A stretch of 64,000 bases of DNA from Diplonema japonicum (taxonomy: Eukaryota; Euglenozoa; Diplonemea; Diplonemida; Diplonemidae). The stretch lies in contig OZ025655.1 of assembly GCA_964019335.1 (NCBI GenBank), positions 1 to 64,000 on the forward strand, in the 5' to 3' direction. The notes beneath the pieces are model-generated. The model did no database searches, was not told the origin of the DNA, and saw nothing but the letters and a program-made list of their open reading frames with translations. Of this stretch, positions 1 through 10,544 are shown piece after piece; within the stretch, counting starts at the first letter, position 1; each line of letters opens with the position of its first letter. Both the position numbers and the translations under genes were made by a program.

Positions 1-49
1 GGTTTGCGGGTTTGCGGGTTTGCGGGTTTGCGGGTTTGCGGGTTTGCGG
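1..49. repeat. Octamer tandem repeat
   Basis: Six perfect head-to-tail copies of the 8-base unit GGTTTGCG open the window. The array is cut by the window edge, so its true length is unknown. It is G-rich on the + strand at the left end, which is the wrong orientation for a left-hand telomere. Confidence 0.9.
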
Positions 50-656
50 AACACCCAAGTAGACAGTTCTTGTGCAGGGCGACGCCCTTTCGCGTCGTGT
101 CCTTAATGCGTGCAGCTCAACCCCAGCCGGGCGATCAGGGTAACCAAGATTCGGCTCGTGCAGGTTGCTGCCTGTTCGTCACCAGCTCCCTTCGTGTCCG
201 GACGTGCCCCCGCTACTCGCCAACTGTCCATGTAGTTGCTCCACCGCAAGATCTCGCTGTCGTTGTCATGTTGCAAAGCCTTTGTGTTATGAACATGTGA
301 GTTGAAAGAAGAAAATATTCAGACTTGCTTCGTATGGGATTTTATTTCTAGATTTCCGGTTCCTTAGGCACGGCAGAGACTAGCAGACGCCAGCCATCAT
401 GCTTGGTTTGGTCGGAGAGTTGCTCGCTCATAGACCAAAGGGCGGTAGGAGATGATGCTCCTCTTCCCTGCTGCCCACAGAAAAATGGTTACGCTACTTG
501 TTATTTGTCAGCACGCTGTGCAATTATTCAAAGCAAGGAAAAATCTGAACCCCATAAAAGTGTGGACAATCACTTCAGACGAACTCATAAACAAAAAACT
601 AAAACAAAGACTTAAAAAAAAGAAAAAAACTGTTTTCCTTCGTCAGAACGAGGACA
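50..656. other. Gene-free left flank / 3' flank of kinesin-like gene
   Basis: No minus-strand exon and no credible plus-strand gene was found between the octamer repeat and the stop of the kinesin-like gene. It should hold that gene's short 3' UTR. A plus-strand open frame at its left end starts inside the repeat with a non-ATG codon and looks accidental. Confidence 0.6.
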
Positions 657-3173
657 CTACTGCATGCTAAACCTCCTACCATGAACAGATTCACGGCGAA
701 CATTCCGCTGGCCACTAGTGCGGAAACTACCACGGTAGCTGCTGTTCCGGTAGCTGTTGGAATAATAAGCACCACCTCCGAAAGAGATAGCAGAAGAATA
801 GCTTCCGCTGTAAGACGAGTAGCGCGTCAACTCAGTAGCAGGGTCTACAGGATACGCAGGTGTAGAAAAGGTGTCTATGCTGCAGCGTGATGAGTCTACA
901 ATTTGAGAAGGCGCAAAGGCCCTCGCCATGCGCGACCCCCCTAGTTCCGCAGGGAAGGTTATTATTTTGAACTTCTCACCTTCCCTCCTCTGGAGGAACA
1001 TTGTCACGGCATCGTCATCATCCACCTCCACCCTGTCGCCGTCTTCTTCCTCATAGTATATAGCTAGGTTCTTTTGATTGAGTTTCTGTTCTATCTTTGC
1101 AATGAACTCCTCATGTGTCGCATTGTTGTCCATAAGCAGTGTCTTGTTGAGATTGTCTCCGTGCATGATCACGAAGAGCTTTGTCTTATTCCCGAACTTC
1201 GACCTTCCGTGGCCTCCTTTCGCAGGCGGGGTCACTCGCTCCCTTTTGTTGATTGGAGAAGGCACTCCTTTGTTGATTGGAGAAGCTAACGGAGAGGGGG
1301 TGTCAGAACCCAGTGAAGGGGTAGGGGAGTCCGTGCCGTCAGACCTCACAGAATCGGCATCAATGCCCAGAGTCTTGGAACTCTTTTCACTCGCATCTAG
1401 CTTAGAGATGACGGAGTTGATAAAATCATCAATATCCTCGTCCTCATCTTCGTCATCCTGAAAAGAGTAATAGTAGTAAAGGAATAGCGTGCAGATACCT
1501 CGCTACGATGCTCCAGCTCAGCAGCCCCCAGAGTGGTCTCCAGGCGTCCTGTGAATCTCTTCCTGGTCTGGTATTCTTCATCCTCTGAAGAATCGGTGGC
1601 ATAATCGTACGTCTTGCCATCCACATCATCCTGTTGGCTTAAGCATGTGACGTGTCCATACCTGCTTTCGCTGGACTCCCTTGCTCAGAGTGTTAAAGTC
1701 AGCATCAAAGTGCTCGTATTCTTGATCCACCAAAACAACGTCATTACGCAGTGGCTTCGGCATCACAACACGATAGCGGGTGCTGGTACCAAACGACACT
1801 ACATGGTTGTGCTGGAGAATCAGCTTCTGCCCAGACCGCACAAGGATGTCGTTCAAATGTGTGTCGCCGTAAAATGGAGCCAAAACGAGCTTGCCACGTC
1901 GCTTGTCCCACATTACGGTCGCATGGTTGTGGGCAATGCCCAACCCACGAAGCGGAACAACCTGCACCCATTGCTTCCTCCAGGGATCGATTCCAAAAAC
2001 TGTAAACCTCAAAATAAAAGGAATGGCAAGCCCCACACGTGAAGCCGGAGCTAAAACCTCGAAATAGGGATAGTCGTGATCTTCTTCAATTGTTTCTATC
2101 CGCACATAAGGACTTTTGGCTACATCGTCCTTCGCCTGGTCAGGATTCCGTATCCATGACAGATCGCTCATGAGGCGCTGCTGGTCTTTACTTACAATCG
2201 AGTCTTTTCCAACATTCCGAATAGACCTCGAATTCTCATAATGCTGCACCTCATCAATTCGTTCCTTCAACATCAACTCGCTCCGTAGGGGTTTCTTAGC
2301 ACGCGGTGTTGAAATCCCAACTGCCAACATGCAGAAGTCCAGACATGCTGTGTTCGTCACATGGTCGTGCTGCTGTGTTCCGAGATGGGCTGCAACCCAG
2401 ATAGTGTTCCCTCCTGTTGCGAAGGGCTGCTTGATGAGCTTTGTAATGGGATTGGGGGTCGGAACTTCAACGCCCTTCTTCCGGAATGCCCTAATGTATT
2501 CTCTGACAGCGGAAGTTGTGGCGCATTCATCGGGGCTGGGCAGGTCAACGAACTGTACGGAGACTATGGTTCCGGCATCGTTGTTAACAGCGATGATGCC
2601 CTCAATCCATACAACCACAGCAGGTTTACGCTTCTCATCGACACCCTCTCTAGCATGGCATGCCTCTTCGATAAGGCCTAAGGTATCCATGATGTCTGCG
2701 TCGCTACGCAGCGTTCGTGTCGTGCGCTCATCCATGCAGTAGTTCCTTCTGTCGTCGATCTGCATTTTGCGTACCGTCCCCGGCGGTGCGAGCACGTCGC
2801 CCAGTTTCTCTGCAACCGACAATATAGTCACACGCACTCCCTTGCCCATCTTCACCATCTGCTTCATAACGCGAATCGCAACACCGTTTTTGTCGGTCAA
2901 CGTGGCGGCCCTTGTTTTTGCGTTTGGGCCATATGTAAAGTAGCAGCAATTATAACCCTTGCTGGCTTGTGTAATAATCTGTGACGCCTGGTTAGCGCAG
3001 AAACCCTTATGATCAGCAGGGCAAACGATCTTCACACCGGGATAGGACTTTTCTTTACCGTCACCAGGATTTCTAATAAACAATGTATCACCTTTGCATG
3101 ATAAATCAGCAGCAGAGGTCGGCAGGAACGCACAAACACGCACTAAGGAAGATGCACCTGCCCTGATGTCCAT
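657..3173 (-). CDS. Kinesin-3-like protein with degenerate motor, FHA and PB1 domains
   Basis: Exons 3173-1662, 1630-1499 and 1457-657 join in phase to 814 aa. Residues ~1-380 follow a kinesin motor in outline: a GYNCCYFTYGP stretch aligns with the P-loop region and FVDLPSPDE with the switch II DLAGSE. The GxxxxGK[ST] nucleotide-binding signature is absent and switch I is not recognisable, so ATP hydrolysis is doubtful. Residues ~395-480 form an FHA domain of the kinesin-3 type (HNHATV, then a loop before HVVSFG). After an acidic, Ser/Pro-rich linker, residues ~640-712 form a PB1 domain with an acidic OPCA-like EEEDGDRVEVDDDD motif. The tail is Ser/Tyr/Gly-rich. I chose the ATG at 3173, 9 nt after a CAG acceptor; an upstream in-frame ATG lies at 3200. 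FHA and PB1 point to a scaffold that binds phosphoproteins and other PB1 proteins. Confidence 0.7.
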
Positions 3174-3244
3174 TTCGAGCAACTGTGATGAGTTAAGCAT
3201 AAATCCTACAACTAACTGTCAATGACACCACACTAAACCGATCG

Positions 3245-4538
3245 TTAGTTATTGCTCTCTCTAATCTCCTTCGCCTGTTGCATGTGGTTACACAAATTAA
3301 CTAAACGCTTATACCTCTGCGTTGGGCACCCAAAAATACACATTCCCTGAATCATGGTCCGAGTCAGTGCAATACAACAGAACGTAGCGCCTGCAGTAAT
3401 AAGAGTGAGAGGTGAGTAATAAGAGTATTCGTCATACTTGGGGTGCCATCTGGCCGCATAGTAGTTCTCTCCAGGAGGAAGCTCAGGAAGCTTCGAAACA
3501 ATCTTAGTAAGGTGATGACATTCCGAAAACCATACCTTCTGAGTCATTGTGTGAACAATGTATAACTCGTTCTTGGAGGCCACGCATGTCAGCTCCCCAT
3601 CGTGGCTAAATGTTATACTTCTAATCTCATCACGGCACACAGAAAAGCAACCCATGCTCTCAAACCTTAACGTCATGAAACTAACAATGCTGTCAGCACT
3701 CCCAATAGCAAAGAACCTGCCCTGCGGGTCAACATCAATGGAGAACACCGACACAGAGTGGCACTGCATGCTTGTCTTCTTGCTCTGCTGCGATATCCCC
3801 GGTGTGCCAGATGTCTTTGAAGGAAGCTGTGAGGTGTAAGTATCCCGTTTCCCCCCATACCGAAAAGGTATCAATAGCACCTGTCTCATTGCAGGCTATC
3901 AAGGTTCCCCCCGAGGGGTCGATGTCGAACTCATTCACGACGTAGTTGAATTTGTAAGTCGTCAGCAAATCGAACTTCTTCGAGTCCATGTTGAAGGAAT
4001 AGACCATCATCCAGTCATCAGAAGTGCCTACGTACACTTGCTGCGCCGTAGGGTGCCAACGCAGGTTCAACCCATGTCCAGCAGACTTACCTTCTGCAGT
4101 TCGGAAATCAGCGCTGGCAATGCAAGCCTCACTCGACTTTTGACGGATGTCCCAAATCTTTAACTTCTCTCCTGCCACTGTTGCAACAATGCTGGGGTCG
4201 TGTGGGTGCCATCTAACATTCGACACCTCTAGCCCATGTCTGTCATCACTTGCTGCCACCTCGAAAACCACCGTTCTACCCCTTTCCAACATCTTCGCCA
4301 GATCCTGCACAACAAGATACCCATCTTTTGTTCCAGATGCGTAGTACCTTCCTTCGCAGTTCCAATCGACGCTCCTTATGCCCTTGTCACGTCGTACTAC
4401 AGTCGTCATTAGCCTGCCACCTGTAGTCTCAGGCCGCCCCGTCTCAAAGAAGTACTTCCTGAACTCTTCCTTCTCTTTCGTCACGAATCCGAATCCATTA
4501 GTCTTGTCCTCAGGGTAATACTCTTCCCATGTTTTCAT
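3245..4538 (-). CDS. THOC3: THO complex subunit 3 (WD40 protein)
   Basis: Exons 4538-3861 and 3826-3245 join in phase through a 34-nt intron to 419 aa. The product is a WD40 beta-propeller whose order of segments follows THOC3/TEX1: GIRSVDWNCEGRYYASG, VRWHPHDPSIVATVAGEKL with IWDIR, then VVNEFDIDPSGG, FSIDVDPQGRFFAIGSADS and RSITFSHDGEL. In known organisms THOC3 is a core THO/TREX subunit that couples transcription to mRNA export in the nucleus. The N-terminal ~45 residues and a Ser/Lys/Gln insert at the splice site are extra. The ATG sits just after a TAG acceptor. The neighbours are unrelated in function. Confidence 0.8.
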
Positions 4539-4593
4539 TGCAACTATGATAGTTAACTGTTCTGACAGCACAAATACACTGAATAATGTCACC

Positions 4594-5023
4594 CTAAATG
4601 TAGTTAAAAAGCATCCTATTCTCATTTAAACTCATTTCATCAATAAAAGGCTCAAGCGCCTTTCGCTGCCCCCGAATCCTCGAATTCAGAGTCTTCAAAG
4701 AATGTCTCACAGAAGAGACCTCCTGTTTTACGGAAAGCATCGAGTCAGTGCGCCCTCTGTCTTGGCTGTGGGTAGCTGCTGAGAGCTTAGCATTTGAGCT
4801 CATCTCAGCGATCTCAGACAGAATGTCGTCAAGGGCGGTCTCCGACTGAAGCTGTTCCATCTCCTTTTCTATCGTACGAATCCCATCCTGTAAAACTCTT
4901 GCGGTGTCTGCGTGTGGTGGGACATGCAGAATTGTACATACTGCAAGTAGCCTGGTTCACGGTGAACGTGACAATGCTGCACACAGCTAGCGGCACGCAC
5001 AATATTAATATCTGCCGATTCAT
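4594..5023 (-). CDS. Small type II membrane protein with coiled coil
   Basis: Exons 5023-4942 and 4907-4594 join in phase through a 34-nt intron to 131 aa. Residues ~4-22 (ILILCVPLAVCSIVTFTV) form an N-terminal hydrophobic segment, either a signal anchor or a signal peptide. The rest is hydrophilic and heptad-rich (IRTIEKEMEQLQSE; VKQEVSSVRHSLKTL). The second exon alone opens with an internal ATG, but the spliced form supplies the membrane segment. It is 50 nt from the upstream stop and 55 nt from the downstream ATG. I do not recognise the family; the size and layout resemble small tethering or SNARE-accessory proteins, which is only a guess. Confidence 0.6.
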
Positions 5024-5073
5024 CCGCCTAACCTAAATGGCTGGAGCAGACACCTGGTATGAAAAGACAACTA

Positions 5074-5932
5074 CTAAGAACTGCACTCACGCCTCCAACT
5101 GTGATACAAATAACTGTATACCCTTTCGATCACCTGATTTGTAATTCGGGCTTTTCATATGTTGAGCACACCAATTCATTACCAACAGACAGCTTCCCAG
5201 CAATTACCATTTTCTTATTCGAAAAATCAAGTAACTGTATTATCGTCTCTGCCGTACATAATACTTTTAGGCAATCATACCATAAGATGTGAACAACTGA
5301 ATGCACGAAGGAGTAACCATAGGGTCCGGAACGGGGGTAATGAACGGACGCAGGGGGTCAGTGGTCTCAAGAACAACTGCCTTCTGCAATGAGAGGATGC
5401 TGTCCCAAGTGTATTTCTCCTTGAACTGCTCTTTGCCTGCTGACACAATGCACAGAGAAGATTCCGTGATATAAATACTGCAAGGCTCAGGAATGCCTTT
5501 AGACATGATTTTGCACGTGTAGGCAGCTATAAGGGACTCCCTAGCAGCTGTTTCCGGAACGTTGCACGCGAAGCTCGATTGGTCATTCAGCTTGTCCCTG
5601 TTCCTCACGTTCTGTTCCAGGCTCGACTTCACAGAAAAAACACTTCTGTCAACCTTGCGCTTCGTTCGTGACAAGAGGACAGACGCTTTCGCCACCAAAC
5701 CATTTCTCTCACTGCTATCCAGTACCGCATCCTGCTCGGCCTGCCTCTGAGACGCCCGCTTTGCTTCTACATCAAAGTGAAACTGCTGGTCCGGTCTCAT
5801 GTATCCCAGACGCGGGCACGTAGGAGGAGGACCCGAGTAGCTGACAGGGTTGTAGCCGCTACGTACCTCCATCTCCGATGTGAACTGCTTCTGGGCTGGC
5901 GCCGCCACTGCATTCGACGCTAGAAACTGCAT
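5074..5932 (-). CDS. GRAM-like domain protein
   Basis: Exons 5932-5281, 5248-5208 and 5133-5074 join in phase (introns 32 and 74 nt) to 250 aa. The C-terminal half reads like a GRAM/PH-type lipid-binding fold: an LIAAYTCKIM strand, SIYITESSLCIVS, a KYTWDSILSLQK strand, then CIQLFTSYETIIQLL and a closing helix VIERVYSYLYHSW that is only complete after splicing. The N-terminal half is basic and polar (PPPTCPRLGYMRPDQQFHF), with a Lys/Arg-rich SRTKRKVDRS stretch. GRAM domains of known proteins bind membrane phosphoinositides. I chose the ATG at 5932, 10 nt after a TTCTAG acceptor. The last two short exons rest on phase and domain completion. Confidence 0.6.
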
Positions 5933-6047
5933 TGCTTCAGGCCTAGAAGAACTTAGTAACAGTAGTAGAAAACATAAGCGTAAACTAAAATACACGGAAA
6001 GGAATGTTAACAAGATACAAACATGTGGGAGATAATATCGAACGTGC

Positions 6048-8107
6048 TTACATTATTATGTTCATCTCTGCAAGGATACCGTTACACTTCTCAAGCTCTT
6101 TCTTCGACAGGTCATTTTCCATTGCCCTGATAAGGTTCCCCTTGTCAAAGTTGGAGTGGTTCTCCTTGAAAGCCCTCTTGACATCATTCCACATTCCCTG
6201 AGACTGCATCCTAGACAATGTTTCGTAGATGTCTTCCTCATCTGTCCCCAGCCCCTTCATGGCCTTATACAAGACTTCGGCGTACCCGGCAATTTCTGCA
6301 CTGTCATACTTGGGTGCAGAAGGCACTGGCACCGCTGGAGGGGGCACCGGCTTTACGACGGGCGACGTTTTCTGAGGCCTGGGGTACCTGCCGTCATCGT
6401 ATCCCGATCGTCCAAATCTTCCTGGAGACAGGGCGCTGCTGGAGCTTGTGTTGGTGTTGTGGGGTGATCTAATGTTGGAACGTCTGGCACCCGACGAGTA
6501 ATGACCCTCACCCACAGAAGCCCTTCCACGTTCTTCCACGGGAGCTCTTCCACGTTCCTACAGTGTATCTATCTCCGGATGTGTAACATACCTGCGACAT
6601 GGTAGGTGTGTAGTGAACGGTGTTGTACATTTCCCTATCCACCTCTCTTCCCTTGTTACTGCCCTCGTATTCCCCGCCCCTAGGGGGAGAAATGTGATAC
6701 GACCTAAGAGATGACTCGCGCCCTTCGTATCCCCTGTCAGCAGGGGAACGCGATCCGTATGCTGGTGTGTATGACTTGATGTTACTGACTCTCTCAGATA
6801 CTGGCGATCGATCAATGGCTACTGGGGACTTAGCATCTGGAGAGGCGCTGATTCGTCTGCTAGAGAACGATCTATTCCGCAGCCTGGCCTCCCTGCTCTC
6901 AAGAGCAACACGCTGCTTACGGAGCGCGACTTCTTCATGGAGCAAGTCACTCTCTTCCTCGGCTGTCTGCATCCTCATACCGGCAAAGTTAGCATTATTC
7001 CTTTCTAAAGCCTCATGCTGACGTGATAGCTCCTTACACTGAACTGAGCAGGCTTCAATATGACCTGCAGCCGCTGTTGCCTTATCAGTCAACGCCCTTT
7101 TGTCATGTTCAGCTTTGCTGAGGGCGTCCCTCAATCTGTTCATGACATCACACGCATCCTTGTAGCTCTGCAGGGCGTTCTGCTCGTTAGCAGTGCACCT
7201 GTGGAGGTTTTCTCCCGCTGCAGCCAGGTCTCTCTCCTTGTCTTGTACACCACGGGACAGGATGTCACATTCATGCATCAGTTGGTCCTCTCTCTCCCGG
7301 CACTCGTGCACAGCCGCATTGGAAGCTTCAACATCGGCACGGCGGCGTTCCAACTCGCGTTCTAGCTCGCGATAAGCAGCTTCTGCCTTGCGAAGACTGT
7401 TCAGCGCTCCCTGAGTGTCCCGTTGCGACTGCTCAATTTTGCTCTGGCTCCTGCGCTCTTCGTCTCTCTCATCGTTCAAAGCAGCCTCCTCAGCCCGCAT
7501 TCTCTGACGCTCTTGCAAAGTAACATTGCGCGAGTCCTCCAAACCCATCTTGCATTCATCTGTCTTTGCTACTGCCTCTCCATACTGGCGCTCAAAAGAA
7601 TCACTATTAAGCCTGCAGTCATCCAGCATCAGCACAGAGGCCTTGTGCGCGTCGTACGCAAGCCTTTCCTGGTTCTGCGCATCAAGAAGCTGCTCACTGA
7701 CCATCTCGATTTCCTTCTGCTGTCTCTGGTCCTCAATGTCGTCTTTGCTGCGGTAGTACAAACAATCAAGGATCTACATGGTCTGATGTTACGGCAACGC
7801 ATACCGTAGGATAACGCTCAGCGAACATCTGGAACTCCCCAAAACGCAAGGCGCTCTTGGCCGAGACAGCAGCTTCTTCAAACAAATCTCTTATTACATC
7901 GCTCCTGAAGTGCATCAAGTCGCCATGGCGCATACCCCAGGTCAATTCTGAAACGGTGGAAGAAGGACAGCCACCCGTCGGCTGTGATCACGTTGTCTTT
8001 TCCCATGCGGTCAAAAATATGGCGCACCTGGAAAATGCGCTTCAAACACAAGTGGTAACAAAGCATACCTTCTGCACATGGGTTGCCTCGTCCTTCGTGA
8101 GCGACAT
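6048..8107 (-). CDS. EF-hand-like / coiled-coil / single annexin-repeat protein
   Basis: Exons 8107-8069, 8039-7936, 7904-7805, 7773-6592 and 6557-6048 join in phase (introns 29-34 nt) to 644 aa. Residues ~1-80 look like a helical EF-hand-type pair without a clean loop (DRMGKDNVITADGWLSFF). Residues ~90-370 are a long coiled coil rich in Glu, Arg and Gln. A Ser/Arg/Tyr/Pro-rich linker with several S-P sites follows. The last ~85 residues are one annexin-type repeat carrying the type II calcium motif KGLGTDEED, then LIRAMENDLSKKELEK. Canonical annexins have four repeats, so a single one at the end of a coiled coil is unusual. Calcium-dependent membrane binding of a cytoskeletal protein is a reasonable inference. 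Confidence 0.7.
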
Positions 8108-8171
8108 TTAACAATAAGCTGTGATTAATGAGCTAAGAGGCCGAGAGTGAGAAAATAACCGAACTATAACT

Positions 8172-8619
8172 CTAAGCGATGCAGCAAGCATCCTGCCCGC
8201 CTTTTAAATTTCGTGGGAACATCATAACCTTCGATGGAAAAGCCTCTCCCTGAACAACGTACTGTCCCTTGATCATCTTACTGTAGCCTTTGGTGCCAGG
8301 CTTGGCCAAAGGGGCCCACCCGCCACCAGGGGTGCGCACATAGTTCGGTGCTGGAGGCTTGTCATAAACAGACTGCAGAATTATGTACAAATCATTATTG
8401 CATACCAAAGGATGGAAGAGTGTAGAAGCGCCAACAACCGTGGCCCTAGGCTTAGTACCCCATGCCGGATCCCAGTCCCTGTCACTGATGACAGGGGAAG
8501 TAGCTGAACCTGAACCCGATGGCTCCAGCTTGAGTGTAACCTGAATGATGAAGTTTCAGAGATGCATTATTCAATACACCAACCTTAGAAACTAAAATAC
8601 AACCGTTGAACATCTCCAT
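8172..8619 (-). CDS. Small unknown protein with CaaX-like C-terminus
   Basis: Exons 8619-8584, 8540-8406 and 8372-8172 join in phase (introns 43 and 33 nt) to 123 aa. The product is rich in Gly, Pro and Lys (PPAPNYVRTPGGGWAPLAKP) and ends in CCIA, which fits a CaaX prenylation box and would put it on membranes. The 36-nt first exon is the weak point, because the stop of the upstream gene is only 15 nt away. A single 107-nt intron from 8647 to 8541 would instead fuse the two genes in phase and skip both that stop and this ATG. cDNA would decide. I do not recognise the family. Confidence 0.5.
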
Positions 8620-8634
8620 GAGTCTTGTGCTACC

Positions 8635-9476
8635 CTATTCGGCAACATCAATTCGTGTTTCAAGAAGTGGCTCGTCGTGGATGGAAGATGTCATGGTGCC
8701 CCGGAGATCTGCTAAGCTGCCTCTTCTGCTGGGCGGTGGCGTATCGACACGGCTAAAATACTTCACAAACTTCGACGCTGGCAACCAATTTATTGCACCT
8801 CTCAGTGTGTACTTCGCCTCGCCGTCGCAGTCAATGAACACCTGTAGTAAGTTATTTGAGTCTGGAGCATACCGACGCAAGTGTCGCTACAGTCCCAGGC
8901 CGCACCACCCCCACAGCGCCCTTCATGTTGAACTCCAGCTTTGAGTGTTTCATCATAACTATATATATTTACATACCTTCCCATCAATATTGTTGCGAAC
9001 CACCACATCGCCTACAACAAAAGGTGTTGCCTCAGCACCCCTTCTGTCGAAATGTTTTTCCATAACTGCTAGCTTGCATGATGCTTTTGCATCTTCTATT
9101 CTATATTTCATCTCGTCCCTGTATAACTGCTATTCATCCCTGAAGCATACTTATCTGTCGTGTGGATGGACCTAACAGTAACACGCCGCCCTACACTTTC
9201 TTCTCCCTCTAATGTACCTACCTCACCAGCAAATCTAAAGGCAACAGAAGGGTCTTGCATGTTCCGTGTCAACACGTCTCCAGCTTTATATCTCGGCCGC
9301 CTCGCCTGAGGCTGCTTTTCCCCAGCCCCAGACTGTCCCTGCGAACACATGTTCTTGTATTCCCCATTTAGCTCAGTCGCAGCATGGCACGCCCTATACC
9401 TATTCAGGCGATACACGAGAAATATCGCTAGAAGTACAACCAGCACAACGCCCCCACATAAGATGGCTGCAATCAT
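8635..9476 (-). CDS. Single-pass membrane protein with two similar GDV modules
   Basis: Exons 9476-9151, 9118-8977, 8938-8873 and 8841-8635 join in phase (introns 32, 38 and 31 nt) to 246 aa. Residues ~2-22 (IAAILCGGVVLVVLLAIFLV) are a transmembrane segment at the very N-terminus, followed by a basic YRLNRYR stretch, so the bulk is probably cytosolic. Two similar segments follow: GDVLTRN...FRFAGEVGTL and GDVVVRN...FNMKGAVGVV. They look like small beta-barrel (SH3/KOW-like) modules, with a third beta-rich part KYTLRGAINWLPASKF. The end is Ser/Pro-rich. The next gene starts 15 nt on and may be the C-terminal part of this one. Family not recognised. Confidence 0.55.
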
Positions 9477-9712
9477 TCCATACCCTGTCGTGCTGAGTGA
9501 AACGTTCAGTGAGGATTAATAAATGGGTTCCCTTTCTTCCCGAGGAACAAAGAGCAACGGAAAAATGTAACCAAAGCATGGGAGGATGGGTTTGGGAAAG
9601 CAGCCTGATGGGTAGGTGGGCGGCAACCTGCCTTGGGTGGCTACTCATGAAAAGAGGAAGGTAAGAAACACTGAAACAAACACTGATTAATCTTAATCCA
9701 AAACTCCGTCTA

Positions 9713-10288
9713 CTACTTCTTCTTACCCTTCTTCTTGCCGCCAAACATGAAGCCGTCATCGTCCTTCTTCTTGAACTGCGCCATGTTGAAGCCAGCAGGG
9801 AGCTCTACCTTTCTCTCCTCCTTCTTCATCTTCTGCTGGAGCGCTGCTCTCTCTTCGGCCTTCTTCTCTAAGTCAGCCTGGGCAGCCTCATCCCTCTTCT
9901 GGATCTCTTCAGCCTTCTTGGCCTCTTCCTGCTCCTGTTCCACTGTCTTTGAGCCCTCTTCCTCCTTGTCCAGATGGTCGAAGTTCCCTGCACCGTCTTC
10001 AAACATCTTGATGCCCTTCAACTTGCTCTTCACCTTGCCCACATCCTTGTTGAATGCCTCGATCTTCTTGTTGCACTGTTCATCAACAATCTTCACGAGC
10101 TCCTTCACCTCTTCGGGAGTGGCCTCGGACAGCGTCTGCTGAAGAAGTGCGTTGAGCATAAGCACTGCATTGGCATCGCCGTCCTTTGCTGACAGCGTCT
10201 GCTTGCTGATCGCCTTGAAAACAGCGTCAACGTAACTCTCGTAGTCCGCCTTGGTGCGGGGGTACATCTGCTCAATAGAGCCTTGCAT
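9713..10288 (-). CDS. eIF3 subunit j-like protein
   Basis: Intronless, 191 aa. The YPRTKADYESYVDAVFKAIS opening resembles the conserved PKT-x-ADYEEF core of eIF3j, followed by a helical ALLQQTLSEATPEEVKELVK segment and a VDEQCNKKIEAFNKD helix in the place of the eIF3j NEK helix. A charged E/K/Q coiled segment and a basic FMFGGKKKGKKK tail follow. eIF3j is a loosely attached eIF3 subunit at the 40S decoding centre. The acidic N-terminal half of typical eIF3j is missing, and the Gly/Lys-rich tail differs from the usual DYDDFM end, so the assignment is tentative. The ATG lies 15 nt after a CCACAG acceptor. Confidence 0.55.
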   Translation of the reverse strand: MQGSIEQMYPRTKADYESYVDAVFKAISKQTLSAKDGDANAVLMLNALLQQTLSEATPEEVKELVKIVDEQCNKKIEAFNKDVGKVKSKLKGIKMFEDGAGNFDHLDKEEEGSKTVEQEQEEAKKAEEIQKRDEAAQADLEKKAEERAALQQKMKKEERKVELPAGFNMAQFKKKDDDGFMFGGKKKGKKK

Positions 10289-10357
10289 CTTGACTGATAC
10301 TCCCTGTGGTGATGGGGAACCAAAAGCAACCAGGTAGGAAAAAATAAATATATGAGT

Positions 10358-10384
10358 TAAAGGAGGCCGGTGTTGGCGGCGCCC
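10358..10384. promoter_or_regulatory. 27-nt GC-rich element, copy 1
   Basis: This block lies ~70 nt upstream of the eIF3j-like ATG and closely matches a block upstream of the CK2-beta gene (16,803-16,828). The two share TAAAGGAGGCC, then GTGTTGG and GCGCCC, with one substitution and one small indel region. It is preceded by ATATATGAGTTAAAGGA, which recurs at 62,398. It may be an initiation or processing signal; function is unproven. Confidence 0.35.
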
Positions 10385-10544
10385 TTTAATAAAAAGAACT
10401 GGAGAGGTAAAAACTGGGTGCTGGGGAAGACCTAACAGGTGCGAAGGCCCTGGTGGGAGGTGAAGGAAGAACCTTCTCCTGTTCCTGGTCATTGTGCAAT
10501 CCTGCTCTTCCCGGTCCCAAGGTTAGAGTGCGATAGTCACCTAT

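Noticed and set aside
1-49. GGTTTGCG array as a telomere
   Set aside because: At a left chromosome end the + strand should be C-rich; this is G-rich. Only six copies are seen and no subtelomeric features follow.
4-300. 98-codon plus-strand open frame at the left edge
   Set aside because: It begins inside the octamer repeat with a non-ATG codon, lies opposite to all other genes and shows no domain.
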